Source: Actinopolyspora saharensis (lineage in GTDB: Bacteria > Actinomycetota > Actinomycetes > Mycobacteriales > Pseudonocardiaceae). Taken from it: 64,000 bases of DNA. The notes beneath the pieces are model-generated. The model saw only the letters and a list, made by a program, of their open reading frames with translations. It had not been told where the DNA came from and ran no database searches. Where the stretch lies: the NCBI RefSeq assembly GCF_900100925.1, contig NZ_FNKO01000002.1, positions 806,001 through 870,000 on the forward strand. Direction: 5' to 3'. Numbering within the stretch: position 1 is the first letter of the stretch; every line of letters begins with the position of its first letter. This document shows positions 1-9,729 of the stretch, one piece after another. The translations under genes and the position numbers were made by a program.

Positions 1-720
1 GTCGACGTGCTGGCGATCCTGCCGTTCAACGGCGAGTCCCTGACCTCGGTGGCCACCCAGGCCATGCGGGCGGGGATCCCCGTGGTCAACATCGACCGCG
101 TCTTCGCCTCCAAACTGGCCTACCGCACCTGGGTCGGCGGGGACAACTACGGAATGGGGACCGGCGCCGCGAACTTCATCGCGGACCGGCTCGACGAGCA
201 GGGCAAGCAGGACCCGACGATCGTAGAGATAACCGGGATCGACAACCTGCAGCTCACGCGCGACCGGAGCAGCGGTTTCTCCGAGGCGCTCGAAGCGCGG
301 GGATACGCGGTGTCCATGAGCCAGAGCGCGGAGTTCACACCGCAGTCCGGACGCAGTGTCATGGGCAACGTGCTGCAGGCGCGCGACCACATCGACGCCG
401 TTTGGAACCACGACGACAACCAGGGCGTGGGCGTGCTGGCCGCCATCGAGCAGGCGGGCAGGTCCGACGAGATGTTCATGGTCGGCGGAGCGGGCTCGAA
501 GGAGATGATGCAGCACATCAAGGCAGGTGACGGCCCCGTGGCCGCGACGGTGCTCTACCCGCCGACCATGTCCGCCACCGCGATCAACATGGCCAGGTTG
601 CTCGCCCAGGGACGCGATCTCGCCGATCTCGTCGAACGCGCGGTGCCGAGCAACGTGACGCTGCACTCGGAAACCGTGACCAAGGACAACGTAGACCAGC
701 ACCTGCCGACCTCCTTCTGA
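1..720 (+). CDS. Sugar ABC transporter substrate-binding protein, C-terminal part (5' end outside window)
   Basis: The reading frame is open from the first base, so the gene begins upstream of the window. The visible 239 residues resemble the C-terminal two thirds of a RbsB-type (Peripla_BP_4) periplasmic sugar-binding protein. They include a segment near the start (ILPFNGE), a GGDNYGMG stretch, a VEITG strand followed by a helix rich in Arg and Gly (RSSGFSEAL), and a NHDDNQGVG ligand-pocket motif. Such proteins are extracytoplasmic and hand sugars to an ABC permease. No permease or ATPase gene lies downstream, so those partners should lie upstream. The next gene is a sugar dehydrogenase 248 bases away, consistent with uptake feeding oxidation. 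The exact sugar cannot be read. Confidence 0.85.
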   Translation, partial: VDVLAILPFNGESLTSVATQAMRAGIPVVNIDRVFASKLAYRTWVGGDNYGMGTGAANFIADRLDEQGKQDPTIVEITGIDNLQLTRDRSSGFSEALEARGYAVSMSQSAEFTPQSGRSVMGNVLQARDHIDAVWNHDDNQGVGVLAAIEQAGRSDEMFMVGGAGSKEMMQHIKAGDGPVAATVLYPPTMSATAINMARLLAQGRDLADLVERAVPSNVTLHSETVTKDNVDQHLPTSF

Positions 721-968
721 AGGAATCGACCGAACCCCTGCCCCGATCATTCGGAATAATTTCCCGCAACAGCTTCCCGCGATCGCTTCCCGCAGAACAT
801 TCTCGTGACCTCTCCCCGCAATCGATTCTCGTGACAGCGACCGGCAAGTCCTTTCCGGAAGCAGGACACGGCGCGTTCCGGAAAAGCTGACCAGCGAACA
901 CGAATCATCCGTTCCGGAGAAGAATCCCTCAACGGTGGAACGCACCGCCAGAAAGGTATCCAGAACAC

Positions 969-2135
969 ATGAGCGACACTGAGCCGTTGGGCATCGGGCT
1001 GGTGGGGCACGCTTTCATGGGCGCCGCCCACTCCCAGGCCTGGCGCACGGTCGGGCGGGTCTTCGCCCCGCCGCTGTCCCCCAGGATGTCCGTGCTCTGC
1101 GGACGCGACGCCGACGGCACCGCGGCGGCAGCCCGGAGACTCGGTTGGGCGAGAGCGGAGACGGACTGGCGGAAACTGATCGCCAGCGAGGACGTCGATC
1201 TCGTCGACATCTGCACTCCCGGGGACACCCACCCCGAGATCGCCATCGCCGCCCTCGAGGCAGGCAAGCACGTGCTCTGCGAGAAGCCCCTGGCCAACTC
1301 GGTGAGCTCGGCCGAGGCGATGGCCGAGGCGGCGCTGCGCGCGAACGAACGCGGCGTCCGCAGCATGGTCGGCTTCAACTACCGCCGGGTCCCCGCGCTC
1401 GCCTTGGCGAGGCGGCTGGTGCTGGCGGGGCGCATCGGAAAGATCCGGCACGTGCGCGCCCAGTACCTGCAGGACTTCATCGTCGACCCCGAGTCACCGA
1501 TGATGTGGCGCTTGGACCGCGAACGCGCCGGCTCCGGGGCGCTCGGCGACATCGGCACGCACATCGTGGACCTCGCCCAGTTCGTCACGGCCGAGCACAT
1601 CACGGGCGTGTCCGGTTTGACCAGCACTTTCGTCCCCGAACGCCCCCTGGGGGACGGCAGCGGGCGCTACGGCACGGTGACCGTGGACGACGCGGCGGCG
1701 TTCCTCGCCCGGTTCAGCGGTGGCGCACTGGCCACCTTCGAGGCGAGCAGGTTCGCCACCGGCCGCAAGAACGCGATGCGCCTGGAGATCAACGGTTCGG
1801 CGGGCAGCCTGGCGTTCGACTTCGAGTCCATGAACGAGCTCTCGTTCCACGATCACGGCGAGGACGCGAGCACCGCGGGATTCCGCCGGATCCTGGTGAC
1901 CGAACCCGAGCACCCCTATCTGCACGCCTGGTGGCCTCCGGGGCACGGCCTGGGGTACGAGCACACCTTCACGCACCAGGCGCGGGACGTGCTCGAGGCC
2001 ATCGGCAACGACCAGCCCCCGGCTCCCTCGTTCGCGGACGGGCTCGCGGTGCAGCGCGTGCTGGACGCGGTCGAGCACAGCGCCGCGAACAGCAGCACCT
2101 GGACGGAGGTACCCGCTCACCCGGCCATCCCGTGA
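969..2135 (+). CDS. Gfo/Idh/MocA family oxidoreductase
   Basis: The 388-residue protein has an N-terminal Rossmann fold with the variant motif GLVGHAFMG near residue 9. It carries the family signature CEKPLA at about residues 104-109, after DICTPGDTHPE, and a C-terminal alpha/beta substrate domain with a GDIGTHIVDLAQF segment in which the His is the expected catalytic base. These enzymes oxidise or reduce a hydroxyl of a sugar or cyclitol with NAD(P). The start ATG lies a few bases after an AGAAAGG stretch. It sits between a sugar-binding protein and a TIM-barrel isomerase, so inositol or glycoside (3-keto sugar) catabolism is likely. Specificity is unknown. Confidence 0.88.
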   Translation: MSDTEPLGIGLVGHAFMGAAHSQAWRTVGRVFAPPLSPRMSVLCGRDADGTAAAARRLGWARAETDWRKLIASEDVDLVDICTPGDTHPEIAIAALEAGKHVLCEKPLANSVSSAEAMAEAALRANERGVRSMVGFNYRRVPALALARRLVLAGRIGKIRHVRAQYLQDFIVDPESPMMWRLDRERAGSGALGDIGTHIVDLAQFVTAEHITGVSGLTSTFVPERPLGDGSGRYGTVTVDDAAAFLARFSGGALATFEASRFATGRKNAMRLEINGSAGSLAFDFESMNELSFHDHGEDASTAGFRRILVTEPEHPYLHAWWPPGHGLGYEHTFTHQARDVLEAIGNDQPPAPSFADGLAVQRVLDAVEHSAANSSTWTEVPAHPAIP

Positions 2136-2180
2136 ACCGGCCCGCCACTCCGCCAGTCCACCACTCCCGAGGAGTTGATC

Positions 2181-3053
2181 ATGAACGAAGCCGTGACCGG
2201 CAGCAGACGCACCTTCCTCCGCCGCGCGGGAACCGCGGCCCTGGCCGTGGGAGCCACCGCACTCGGCGCGGGAACGGCCGCGGCGAACGCAGCAGGGGGC
2301 CACGGCGGGCGCCACCTGCCACCCAGCAAGATCGGAATGCAGCTCTACTCGCTGCGCGAAGCCATGAGCGAGTCGGTGGAGCGCACCCTCGCGTTCCTGG
2401 CGCGGACCGGTTACTCCGAGGTCGAGTTCGCCGGACTCCACGGCTGCTCTCCGGAGCGGGCGAGCGACCTGCTGCGCGAGCTCGGCCTCAGAGCACCGTC
2501 GAGCCACGACGACCTCCCCGCGGAGAAGGACCGGCTGGAGCAGCTCTTCGGACGCGCACGGACCCTCGGGCAGCGCTGGGTCGTGCTGCCCTACTTCGCG
2601 GCCTCCGACCTGCCCGCGTACCACCGGTTGGCCGAGCGGTTGAACCGGGCGGGCGAAATCGCACGTGAGCACGGAATCCGGGTCGGTTACCACAACCACG
2701 CGCACGAATTCGACACCATCGACGGAAGACGTCCCTACGACGTCCTGCTCGACGAGACGGATCGCAGGCTGGTCGACTTCGAACTCGACCTGTACTGGGT
2801 CGTCAAGGCCGGAGTCGATCCGCTCGACCTGTTCGAGCGCGCCCCGCGCCGATTTCCGCTCGGCCACGTCAAGGACATGAGCGCGGACGGTTCGTTCGCC
2901 GACCCGGGCGAGGGCGTCATCGACTTCGGACGCGTCTTCGACGCGAACGGCCGCTCGGGGCTGCGCCACTTCGTCGTGGAGCGGGACGACCAGCCCCACC
3001 CGAGGGAAACCGCTGAGCGGGGATACCACTACCTGCGCCGGCTCAGATTCTGA
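2181..3053 (+). CDS. Tat-exported sugar phosphate isomerase/epimerase-like TIM barrel
   Basis: The 290-residue protein begins with a Tat signal: SRRTFLRRAG at residues 8-17, then an Ala/Gly-rich hydrophobic stretch ending near residue 40. The mature part is an AP-endonuclease-2-type TIM barrel. It starts with KIGMQLYSLR, and the NHAHEFD segment and a late VERDDQ strand supply probable metal ligands. Related enzymes isomerise or epimerise keto sugars. ATG 2181 is preferred over TTG 2175 because the GAGGAG at 2169-2174 is spaced better for it. Export suggests action outside the membrane, together with the secreted fusion protein that follows. The substrate is inferred only from context. Confidence 0.82.
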   Translation: MNEAVTGSRRTFLRRAGTAALAVGATALGAGTAAANAAGGHGGRHLPPSKIGMQLYSLREAMSESVERTLAFLARTGYSEVEFAGLHGCSPERASDLLRELGLRAPSSHDDLPAEKDRLEQLFGRARTLGQRWVVLPYFAASDLPAYHRLAERLNRAGEIAREHGIRVGYHNHAHEFDTIDGRRPYDVLLDETDRRLVDFELDLYWVVKAGVDPLDLFERAPRRFPLGHVKDMSADGSFADPGEGVIDFGRVFDANGRSGLRHFVVERDDQPHPRETAERGYHYLRRLRF

Positions 3054-3200
3054 CCACCCGGCCGGAGCACCGCCGCTCCGGCCGCTCCGAAAAACGGAGA
3101 GGACAGCTCCGAGAGGAGGGGTTCGCACCGCGGCCGCCCCGGCGCCGGGCACCACGTTCTTCCAGCGGCGAAATCACATGCCGTCCACAAAGGAGTTACC

Positions 3201-6200
3201 GTGCCACCGTTATTACGCAGAACTCTCGCGGCAATTCTCAGTTTCGTACTGCTCACCGGAACCATGATCGCTCTCGGCGCCTCCGCCGGAGCGCAGTCGA
3301 GCGACTCCACCGACGAACAACGCTCCGCCCCGGACGGCGGGGCCGAGACCGAGCACCAGGAATTCAGCGTTCTGGTCTTCTCGAAGACGGCGGGATACCG
3401 GCACGGCTCGATTCCCGACGGAAAGGCGGCGATCGAGCAGCTGGGCAACGAGAACCACTTCGGCGTCACCACCACCGAGGACGCGAGCGCCTTCACCTAC
3501 GAGAACCTGAAGCAGTACGACGCGGTCGTGTGGCTCTCCACCACCGGCGACGTGCTCAACTCCGAGCAGCAGGCCGCGTTCGAGAAGTACATCAACGACG
3601 GCGGCGGTTACGCGGGCATCCACGCCGCTGCCGACACCGAGTACGACTGGTCGTTCTACGGTGACCTCGTCGGGGCCTACTTCGACTCCCACCCGGCCGT
3701 GCAAGAAGCCACCGTCAACGTCACCGACCGGCAGCACCCCTCCACCTCCCATCTACCGACGGAGTGGAATCGCACCGACGAGTGGTACAACTACTCACCC
3801 AATCCGCGCGAAGACGTGCACGTGCTCAGCACGCTGGACGAGTCCAGCTACGACGGCGGGAACATGGGCGAGGACCACCCGATCAGCTGGTGCCAGCCCC
3901 ACGCGGGCGGCCGGTCCTGGTACACGGGCATGGGCCACACCGCGGCCTCGTACGCGGACCCCGCGTTCCTGGATCACCTCCTCGGCGGCATCCGCACCGC
4001 GGCGGGCGCCGTCTCGGCTGACTGCGGCGAGGCCGCAGCGGAGGGGGCTCTCAACCAGGTGACACTGGCGAAAACGGCCGACGAGGTCGGCGAGCCCATG
4101 GGCATGGCGGTACTGCCCAACGGCGACGTGCTGCACAGCGAACGCCACGGCACGCTCTACCGCACCACCGCGGACGGAACCACCAGCGTCGCCGCCGAGA
4201 TCCCGGTCTACACCCACGACGAGGAGGGGCTGCAGTCCCTGGCGATCGACCCGAACTTCGAGCGGAACCGGTGGGTGTACCTCTACTACGCACCCCCGCT
4301 GAACACCCCGTCCGGTGACGCGCCCGCCTCGGCGGAGGACCCGTCCGAGTTCGAGAAGTGGCAGGGCCACAACCAGCTCTCCCGGTTCAAGCTCGGACAG
4401 GACGGCACGCTGGACACCTCCAGCGAGCAGCAGATCCTGCGAGTCGACGCCACCAGGGGCATGTGCTGCCACGTCGGTGGGGACATCGCCTTCGGCCCGG
4501 ACGGCCTGCTGCACCTGTCCACAGGCGACGACACGAACCCGTTCCAGTCGAGCGGCTACACCCCGATCGACGAGCGGGCCAATCGCAACCCCGTCTTCGA
4601 CGCGCAGCGCACCTCGGGCAACACCAACGACCTGCGCGGCAAGGTGCTGCGGATCGACGTCGCCGCGGACGGCTCCTACACCGTTCCGGAGGACAACCTC
4701 TTCGCCGGGGACGGCGACGACCGCACGCGCGGCGAGATCTACGCGATGGGCTTCCGCAATCCGTACCGGATCTCGGTGGACCAGCGCAGCGGTGACGTCT
4801 ACGTCGGGAACTACGGCCCGGACGCGGGAACGGCGGATCCGCAGCGCGGCCCGGCGGGAATCGTGGAGTACGAGCGGATCACCGAACCGGGCTTCCACGG
4901 GTGGCCGTACTGCGTCGGCGACAACAAGGCCTATCACGACTACGACTTCGCCAGCGGCGAGTCCAGGGGTGAGTACGACTGCTCCAACCCCGTCAATGAC
5001 TCGCCCAACAACGACGGTCTGACACAGCTCCCGGCGGCCGAGCCCGCCTGGCTGCCCTACAACGACGGCTCCGTCCCCGAACTCGGTTCGGGCAGCGAAT
5101 CGCCCATGGGCGGTCCGGTCTACCACCACGACCCGAACAACCCCTCGGAGACGAAGCTGCCCGCCTCCTACGACGGCAAGTTCTTCGCCTACGAGTGGGG
5201 CCGCGGCTGGATCAAGACGATCACGCCCGGGGAGAACGGCGAGCCCGGGCAGATCGAGGACTTCTTCCCCTCGATGACCCTCACCCGACCGATGGACGTC
5301 GAGTTCGGTGACGACGGTTCGCTCTACGTCCTCGACTACGGAAGCGGCTACTTCGGCGGGGCGGAGGACTCGGCGCTCTACCGGATCGACTACGTGGAGG
5401 GCGGACGAGCCCCGACCGCGCAGGTGTCCGCGGAGCCCACCGACGGCCGGGCGCCGCTCGAGGTGAACTTCTCCGCGGAGGGCTCCTCGGACCCGGACCA
5501 GGGCGACTCGCTCACCTACGCGTGGGACTTCGACGGCGACGGGCGGACCGACAGCACCGCTGCCGACCCCACGCACACCTACACCAGCACCGGCGAGCAC
5601 ACCGCCACGCTGACGGTCACCGACGAGGCCGGAAAGACCGGAACCGCGAGCGAGCAGGTGGTGGTCGGCAACACCGCACCCGAAGTCTCGTTCACCGAAC
5701 CCGCGGCGGGCCGGGTGTTCGAGTTCGGCGACACCATCGACTACGAGGTCTCGGTCACCGATCCGGACGGCACTCCGGTGGACTGCTCGAAGGTGCACGT
5801 GGAGTACATACTCGGGCACTCCACGGGCAACGACTCGCACGGTCATCCGCTCAGCGAGGCCACGGGGTGCTCGGGAAGCATCGAGACGTCCAACACCGAC
5901 GGGCACCAGGGTGCCGACATCTACGGGGTGCTGAACGCCAGCTACACCGACACCTCCCCCACCGAACGAGCTCCCTCGCTCACCGGCGAAGCGGAGATCG
6001 TCATGCAACCCGCGGGCAAGCAGGCCGAGTTCTTCGACGACAGCAGCGGTGTGCGGGTCGTGGAGGACAGCGCGGGCGCCGAGGCGGGGGCCCGGGTCGG
6101 TGACATCCACTCCGGGGACTGGCTCTCCTTCGACCCGTACGAGCTCTCCGGGGTGGGTGCGGCCACGTTCCGCGTCTCCTCCGGCGGTCCCGGCGGCACG

Positions 6201-7538
6201 ATCGAGATGCGTTCCGGCGCACCGGACGGGCCGCTCGTGGGTGAGGTCGAGGTCGGCAACACCGGCGGTTGGGGCAACTACACCCGAACCGAGCCGGTCC
6301 GGCTGACCGACCCCGGCGGAAGCGGGAAGCTGTTCCTGGTGTTCACCGGCAACGGGACGGGTGGTCTGTTCGACGTGGACTCGATGCACCTGCAGCGCGG
6401 ACCGTCGCGAACCTGCGAGCCCACCGAGCCCGAGCAGGGCTACACCTCCCTGTTCGACGGCACGGCGAGCAGCCTCGACGGCTGGGAGCAGGCAGGCCCG
6501 GGACGGTTCGAGCACACCGCCGAGTGCACCCTGCGCTCCGCGGGCGGCATGGGGCTGTACTGGCTGAGCAGCGGGGAGCTCACCGCCCCCTACTCGCTGA
6601 AGCTGGACTGGAAGCTCACCGACCAGGACAACTCCGGGGTGTTCGTCGGCTTCCCCGATCCGGGCGACGACCCCTGGTCCGCGGTGGAGAAGGGCGAGGA
6701 GATCCAGATCGATCCCACCGACGCCCCCGCGAACCAGACCGGGGCGATCTACGACGAGCAAGCACCCGACCAGCAGAAGCGGGACGCCGCGCTGAATCCC
6801 GCCGGCGAGTGGAACACCTACGAGATCGTGGTCACCGGGAACTCCTTGACCGTCCACCTCAACGGCACGGAGATCACCCACTGGGTCGACGACGACCCCG
6901 AGGTGGACCTGAACAGCGGACACATCGGGCTGCAGAACCACGGGGACGGTGACACGGTGTCCTTCCGCGACATCCGCGTCGCCGAGAACATCGACGTGAC
7001 CGCCCCGCGGATCTCCGCCGCGCCGGACCCGGCCGAGCCCAACGGAGACCCGCGCGGCGAGTACGCGGGCACCTACAACACACCGGTGCGGCTCGCCCTC
7101 GAGGCCACCGATTCGGGGGCCGGGGTGGACACCGTGGAGTACCGCCTCGACGGCGGTGCCTGGAAGGCCTACTCCGAACCGGTGACCGTGGAATCCCCGG
7201 GCACGCACGCAGTTCGCTTCCGGGCCACCGACGCCGCGGGCAACGTCTCGGAGACCGGCGAGTTCGCCTTCGAGATCAAACCCGATGCCTGCCCGGGGTC
7301 GGACCTGCGCGAGACGGTGGTCGTCGGCTCTGAGGAGACCGGCGTGACCAACGGTGACTCGGGCAACGGCTGCACGATCAACGACCTGATCGAGGAGGAC
7401 GCCGGTCATCCCGACCACGGAGCCTTCGTCCGGCACGTGGACCGGGTGACGAACGAGCTGCTGTCCGCCGGTGTCATCTCCGGCCGTGAGAAGGGTCGGA
7501 TCATGAGCGCCGCCGGGCGCTCGGACGTCGGCAGGTAA
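3201..7538 (+). CDS. Secreted ThuA / PQQ-type sugar dehydrogenase / PKD / CBM6-like / DUF1080 multidomain protein
   Basis: This 1,445-residue secreted protein has a signal peptide (about residues 1-35). A ThuA domain follows (about 50-270; VLVFSKTAGYRH, GGGYAGIHAAADTE). Then comes a PQQ-dependent glucose/sorbosone dehydrogenase-like beta-propeller (about 285-735; MGMAVLPNGDVLHSERHG, GFRNPYRIS, MDVEFGDDGSLYVLDYG), a PKD domain (about 740-830; YAWDFDGDG), a CBM6-like module (about 940-1075), a DUF1080 domain (about 1085-1265; 3-keto-disaccharide hydrolase family) and an Ig-like region. It probably cleaves or oxidises an extracellular glycoside. Codons 4 and 5 are both TTA, which is rare at this GC and suggests bldA (tRNA-Leu-UUA) dependence. 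GTG 3201 follows AAAGGAG at the right distance. Confidence 0.9.
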   Translation: MPPLLRRTLAAILSFVLLTGTMIALGASAGAQSSDSTDEQRSAPDGGAETEHQEFSVLVFSKTAGYRHGSIPDGKAAIEQLGNENHFGVTTTEDASAFTYENLKQYDAVVWLSTTGDVLNSEQQAAFEKYINDGGGYAGIHAAADTEYDWSFYGDLVGAYFDSHPAVQEATVNVTDRQHPSTSHLPTEWNRTDEWYNYSPNPREDVHVLSTLDESSYDGGNMGEDHPISWCQPHAGGRSWYTGMGHTAASYADPAFLDHLLGGIRTAAGAVSADCGEAAAEGALNQVTLAKTADEVGEPMGMAVLPNGDVLHSERHGTLYRTTADGTTSVAAEIPVYTHDEEGLQSLAIDPNFERNRWVYLYYAPPLNTPSGDAPASAEDPSEFEKWQGHNQLSRFKLGQDGTLDTSSEQQILRVDATRGMCCHVGGDIAFGPDGLLHLSTGDDTNPFQSSGYTPIDERANRNPVFDAQRTSGNTNDLRGKVLRIDVAADGSYTVPEDNLFAGDGDDRTRGEIYAMGFRNPYRISVDQRSGDVYVGNYGPDAGTADPQRGPAGIVEYERITEPGFHGWPYCVGDNKAYHDYDFASGESRGEYDCSNPVNDSPNNDGLTQLPAAEPAWLPYNDGSVPELGSGSESPMGGPVYHHDPNNPSETKLPASYDGKFFAYEWGRGWIKTITPGENGEPGQIEDFFPSMTLTRPMDVEFGDDGSLYVLDYGSGYFGGAEDSALYRIDYVEGGRAPTAQVSAEPTDGRAPLEVNFSAEGSSDPDQGDSLTYAWDFDGDGRTDSTAADPTHTYTSTGEHTATLTVTDEAGKTGTASEQVVVGNTAPEVSFTEPAAGRVFEFGDTIDYEVSVTDPDGTPVDCSKVHVEYILGHSTGNDSHGHPLSEATGCSGSIETSNTDGHQGADIYGVLNASYTDTSPTERAPSLTGEAEIVMQPAGKQAEFFDDSSGVRVVEDSAGAEAGARVGDIHSGDWLSFDPYELSGVGAATFRVSSGGPGGTIEMRSGAPDGPLVGEVEVGNTGGWGNYTRTEPVRLTDPGGSGKLFLVFTGNGTGGLFDVDSMHLQRGPSRTCEPTEPEQGYTSLFDGTASSLDGWEQAGPGRFEHTAECTLRSAGGMGLYWLSSGELTAPYSLKLDWKLTDQDNSGVFVGFPDPGDDPWSAVEKGEEIQIDPTDAPANQTGAIYDEQAPDQQKRDAALNPAGEWNTYEIVVTGNSLTVHLNGTEITHWVDDDPEVDLNSGHIGLQNHGDGDTVSFRDIRVAENIDVTAPRISAAPDPAEPNGDPRGEYAGTYNTPVRLALEATDSGAGVDTVEYRLDGGAWKAYSEPVTVESPGTHAVRFRATDAAGNVSETGEFAFEIKPDACPGSDLRETVVVGSEETGVTNGDSGNGCTINDLIEEDAGHPDHGAFVRHVDRVTNELLSAGVISGREKGRIMSAAGRSDVGR

Positions 7539-7544
7539 CGAGAT

Positions 7545-7581
7545 CCGTCCCGGGCTCGGCCGCGCGCCGAGCCCGGGACGG
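7545..7581 (+). terminator. Long GC hairpin terminator after the multidomain glycoside protein
   Basis: A perfect 15-base-pair stem (left arm 7545-7559, right arm 7567-7581) with a 7-base loop begins seven bases after the stop at 7538. No T-tract follows, which is common for actinomycete intrinsic terminators. It separates the sugar-utilisation genes from the ebo-type cluster. Confidence 0.75.
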
Positions 7582-7669
7582 CCGACCCGCCACCGCCGGT
7601 ACCGCGGTGGCCGTTCCACATCCCCGCCGGAGCACCTCCGACTGCCAGAGACGTGAAGGAGGTTCGTCC

Positions 7670-8851
7670 ATGACCGATCCCGACAACGGCGGACTCGTCG
7701 GCGTCTGGCTCATCGGCGCACGAGGCTCGGTGGCCACCACGGCGATCACCGGTGCCGCGGCCCTGCGCGACAGGATCGTGGCCCCCGCGGGATGCGTCAC
7801 CGAATCCCCGGAGTTCCCCGACAGCGGCCTACCGGAGTTCGCACAGCTCGTGTTCGGCGGCCACGACGTCGCCGAGACGCCCCTGCGGAAGCGCGCCGAG
7901 CAGCTCGAGCACGCGGGACTGCTGCCACGCGGGCTGCCCGAACTGGTCAGCGCCGACCTGTCGGCGGCGGACAGCCGGATACTGCCCGGAATCGCCGACT
8001 CCGAACAGCACCACGACCGGCAGGAGCTCGTCGCGGAGCTGGTGCGGGACCTGCGCTCGTTCCGGCAGACGCACGGCCTGGCCCGGGTGGTCGTGGTCAA
8101 CCTCTCCGACACCGAAGCACCGCACCCCGAGCGCGCCGAGCACTCCGACCTGCGTTCCCTGCGGCGTGCGCTGCGCGAGCAGCGGCAGGAGAAGGTGCTC
8201 GCGCCCAGCTCGCTGTACGCCTGCGCCGCACTGCTAGCCAACTGCTCCTATGCGGACTTCACTCCGTCGACGGGGGCACGCCTGCCCGCGCTGGACGAGC
8301 TGGCCCGACGCAACGGGGTCCCGTACGCGGGAAGCGACGGGAAAACCGGGGAGACGCTGGTGAAGTCCGCGCTGCTCCCGATGTTCTCCAGCCGCGCGCT
8401 GCACATCAGGTCCTGGTCGGGAACCAACCTGCTCGGCGGCGGGGACGGCCGCAACCTCTCCGATCCGACCAACGTGACCAGCAAGACGAGCTCGAAGCAC
8501 CGCGTCGTGGACGAGTCCCTCGGCTACCCCGTCGACGGGCGGGTGCACATCGACTACGTCCCCGACCTGGGCGAGAGCAAAACCGCGTGGGACCACATCT
8601 CCTTCGCCGGGTTCCTCGGCAACGGGATGACCATGCAGTTCACCTGGCAGGGACGCGACTCGGCACTGGCGGCCCCGCTCGTCCTGGACCTGGCGCGGCT
8701 GCTGTCCCGCGCCCACGAACGCGGCCACAGGGGCGCGCTGCGCGAACTCGGCTTCTTCTTCAAGGACCCCGTCGGGCTGGACGAGCACCGCCTGCCGGCC
8801 CAGTTCGAGATGCTGCGCTCCTTCGCGCGGGAACTCGGAAAGGACGAATGA
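7670..8851 (+). CDS. Inositol-3-phosphate synthase family protein of the ebo-type cluster
   Basis: The 393-residue protein has an N-terminal GARGSVATT nucleotide-binding turn typical of myo-inositol-1-phosphate synthase (MIPS) and the family segments VVVNLSDTEA, GSDGKTGETLVK and VTSKTSSKHRV. MIPS converts glucose 6-phosphate to inositol 3-phosphate with NAD+. Members in secondary gene clusters may act on another sugar phosphate, so the substrate is open. ATG 7670 lies just after AAGGAGG (7657-7663), and that choice drops 21 residues from the longest reading frame. The stop overlaps the next start (ATGA), so it is the first gene of a translationally coupled operon. Confidence 0.85.
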   Translation: MTDPDNGGLVGVWLIGARGSVATTAITGAAALRDRIVAPAGCVTESPEFPDSGLPEFAQLVFGGHDVAETPLRKRAEQLEHAGLLPRGLPELVSADLSAADSRILPGIADSEQHHDRQELVAELVRDLRSFRQTHGLARVVVVNLSDTEAPHPERAEHSDLRSLRRALREQRQEKVLAPSSLYACAALLANCSYADFTPSTGARLPALDELARRNGVPYAGSDGKTGETLVKSALLPMFSSRALHIRSWSGTNLLGGGDGRNLSDPTNVTSKTSSKHRVVDESLGYPVDGRVHIDYVPDLGESKTAWDHISFAGFLGNGMTMQFTWQGRDSALAAPLVLDLARLLSRAHERGHRGALRELGFFFKDPVGLDEHRLPAQFEMLRSFARELGKDE

Positions 8852-9729
8852 TGCGTGTCCGAGCACTGGTGGAACTGTTGCGCGCTCCCGCCGCGCTCTC
8901 CGTACCGGGGGACGTGCTCGCGGGTGCGGGCACCGACCGCTCCCCCGCGAGGGACCGCGCGCTGCGGACGTTCGGGTCCTGCTGCCTGTACTGGGCCGGG
9001 ATGGCGCTCAACGACTACGTCGACCGCGATGTCGACGCGGCCGAGAGGCCGCGGCGGCCCGTCCCCTCGGGCAGGGTTCCCGCACCGCTCGCGCTCGGGC
9101 TGTCCGTGGTGTTGACCGCAGCGGGCCTCGCCGGTTCCGCGGGTTCCGGTGGTCGACGCTCCCTGGCGGTGGCGCTCCCGCTCGCCACGACGGTGTGGTC
9201 ATACAACCTGGGACTGAAGGGCACGGCCGCGGGCCCGGCGGCGATGGCCACCGCACGAGCACTCGACGTGCTGCACGGGGCTGAGCCGGGGCGGCTGCGC
9301 CGGGCCGTCCCCGCCGCCACGGCCGTAGGAGCGCACACCCTCGCCCTCAGCACCGTGGCCGCGGCGGAGGTGACCGGTTCCGCGAAGCGCCTCCCCGCAG
9401 GCGCCCTCGCCACCACGCTCGGCATCGGCACGGCGGTGGCGACGTGGCTCGTCACAAGCGCCGCGAGCCGGGGGCGAGGCGGTCCCGACGAGGTGCTGGG
9501 AGCCTGCGCGCTGGCCGTCTACACCACCACGGTCGGCCGCGGCCAGCTCGCGGCGGTCCGCACCCCCGGTCCGGCGGAGCTGCAACGGGCCACCAGCGGG
9601 GGGATCCTCGGGGTGATCCCGCTGCAGTCGGCGTTGACCGCGGCCCGCGGCAGCGGCGGACGCGCGGCCGCGCTGCTCGGACTCCTCCCGGTGGCGCGGG
9701 CGCTCTCCGGGCGGGTGTCGCCGACATGA
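8848..9729 (+). CDS. eboC: UbiA-like prenyltransferase, EboC type
   Basis: This 293-residue polytopic membrane protein of the UbiA superfamily belongs to the subtype found in ebo clusters (SCO3242-type in actinomycetes, from memory). Visible features are an early LLRAPAALSVPGD segment, the Asp-rich NDYVDRDVDAAERPRRPVPSG motif that binds Mg2+-prenyl diphosphate, and several Ala/Leu/Gly-rich helices. The second Asp-rich motif of classical UbiA enzymes is not obvious, so catalysis may differ. It overlaps the preceding gene by four bases; ATG 8851 is an equally possible start. In ebo clusters this is the integral membrane component, so it may handle a lipid or a carried metabolite. Confidence 0.82.
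   Translation: MMRVRALVELLRAPAALSVPGDVLAGAGTDRSPARDRALRTFGSCCLYWAGMALNDYVDRDVDAAERPRRPVPSGRVPAPLALGLSVVLTAAGLAGSAGSGGRRSLAVALPLATTVWSYNLGLKGTAAGPAAMATARALDVLHGAEPGRLRRAVPAATAVGAHTLALSTVAAAEVTGSAKRLPAGALATTLGIGTAVATWLVTSAASRGRGGPDEVLGACALAVYTTTVGRGQLAAVRTPGPAELQRATSGGILGVIPLQSALTAARGSGGRAAALLGLLPVARALSGRVSPT

Noticed and set aside
3795..7619. Very long minus-strand open frame opposite the ThuA fusion gene
   Set aside because: Its composition is typical of a shadow in GC-rich DNA (Val, Gly, Arg-rich), and the plus-strand gene has clear domains and a signal peptide.
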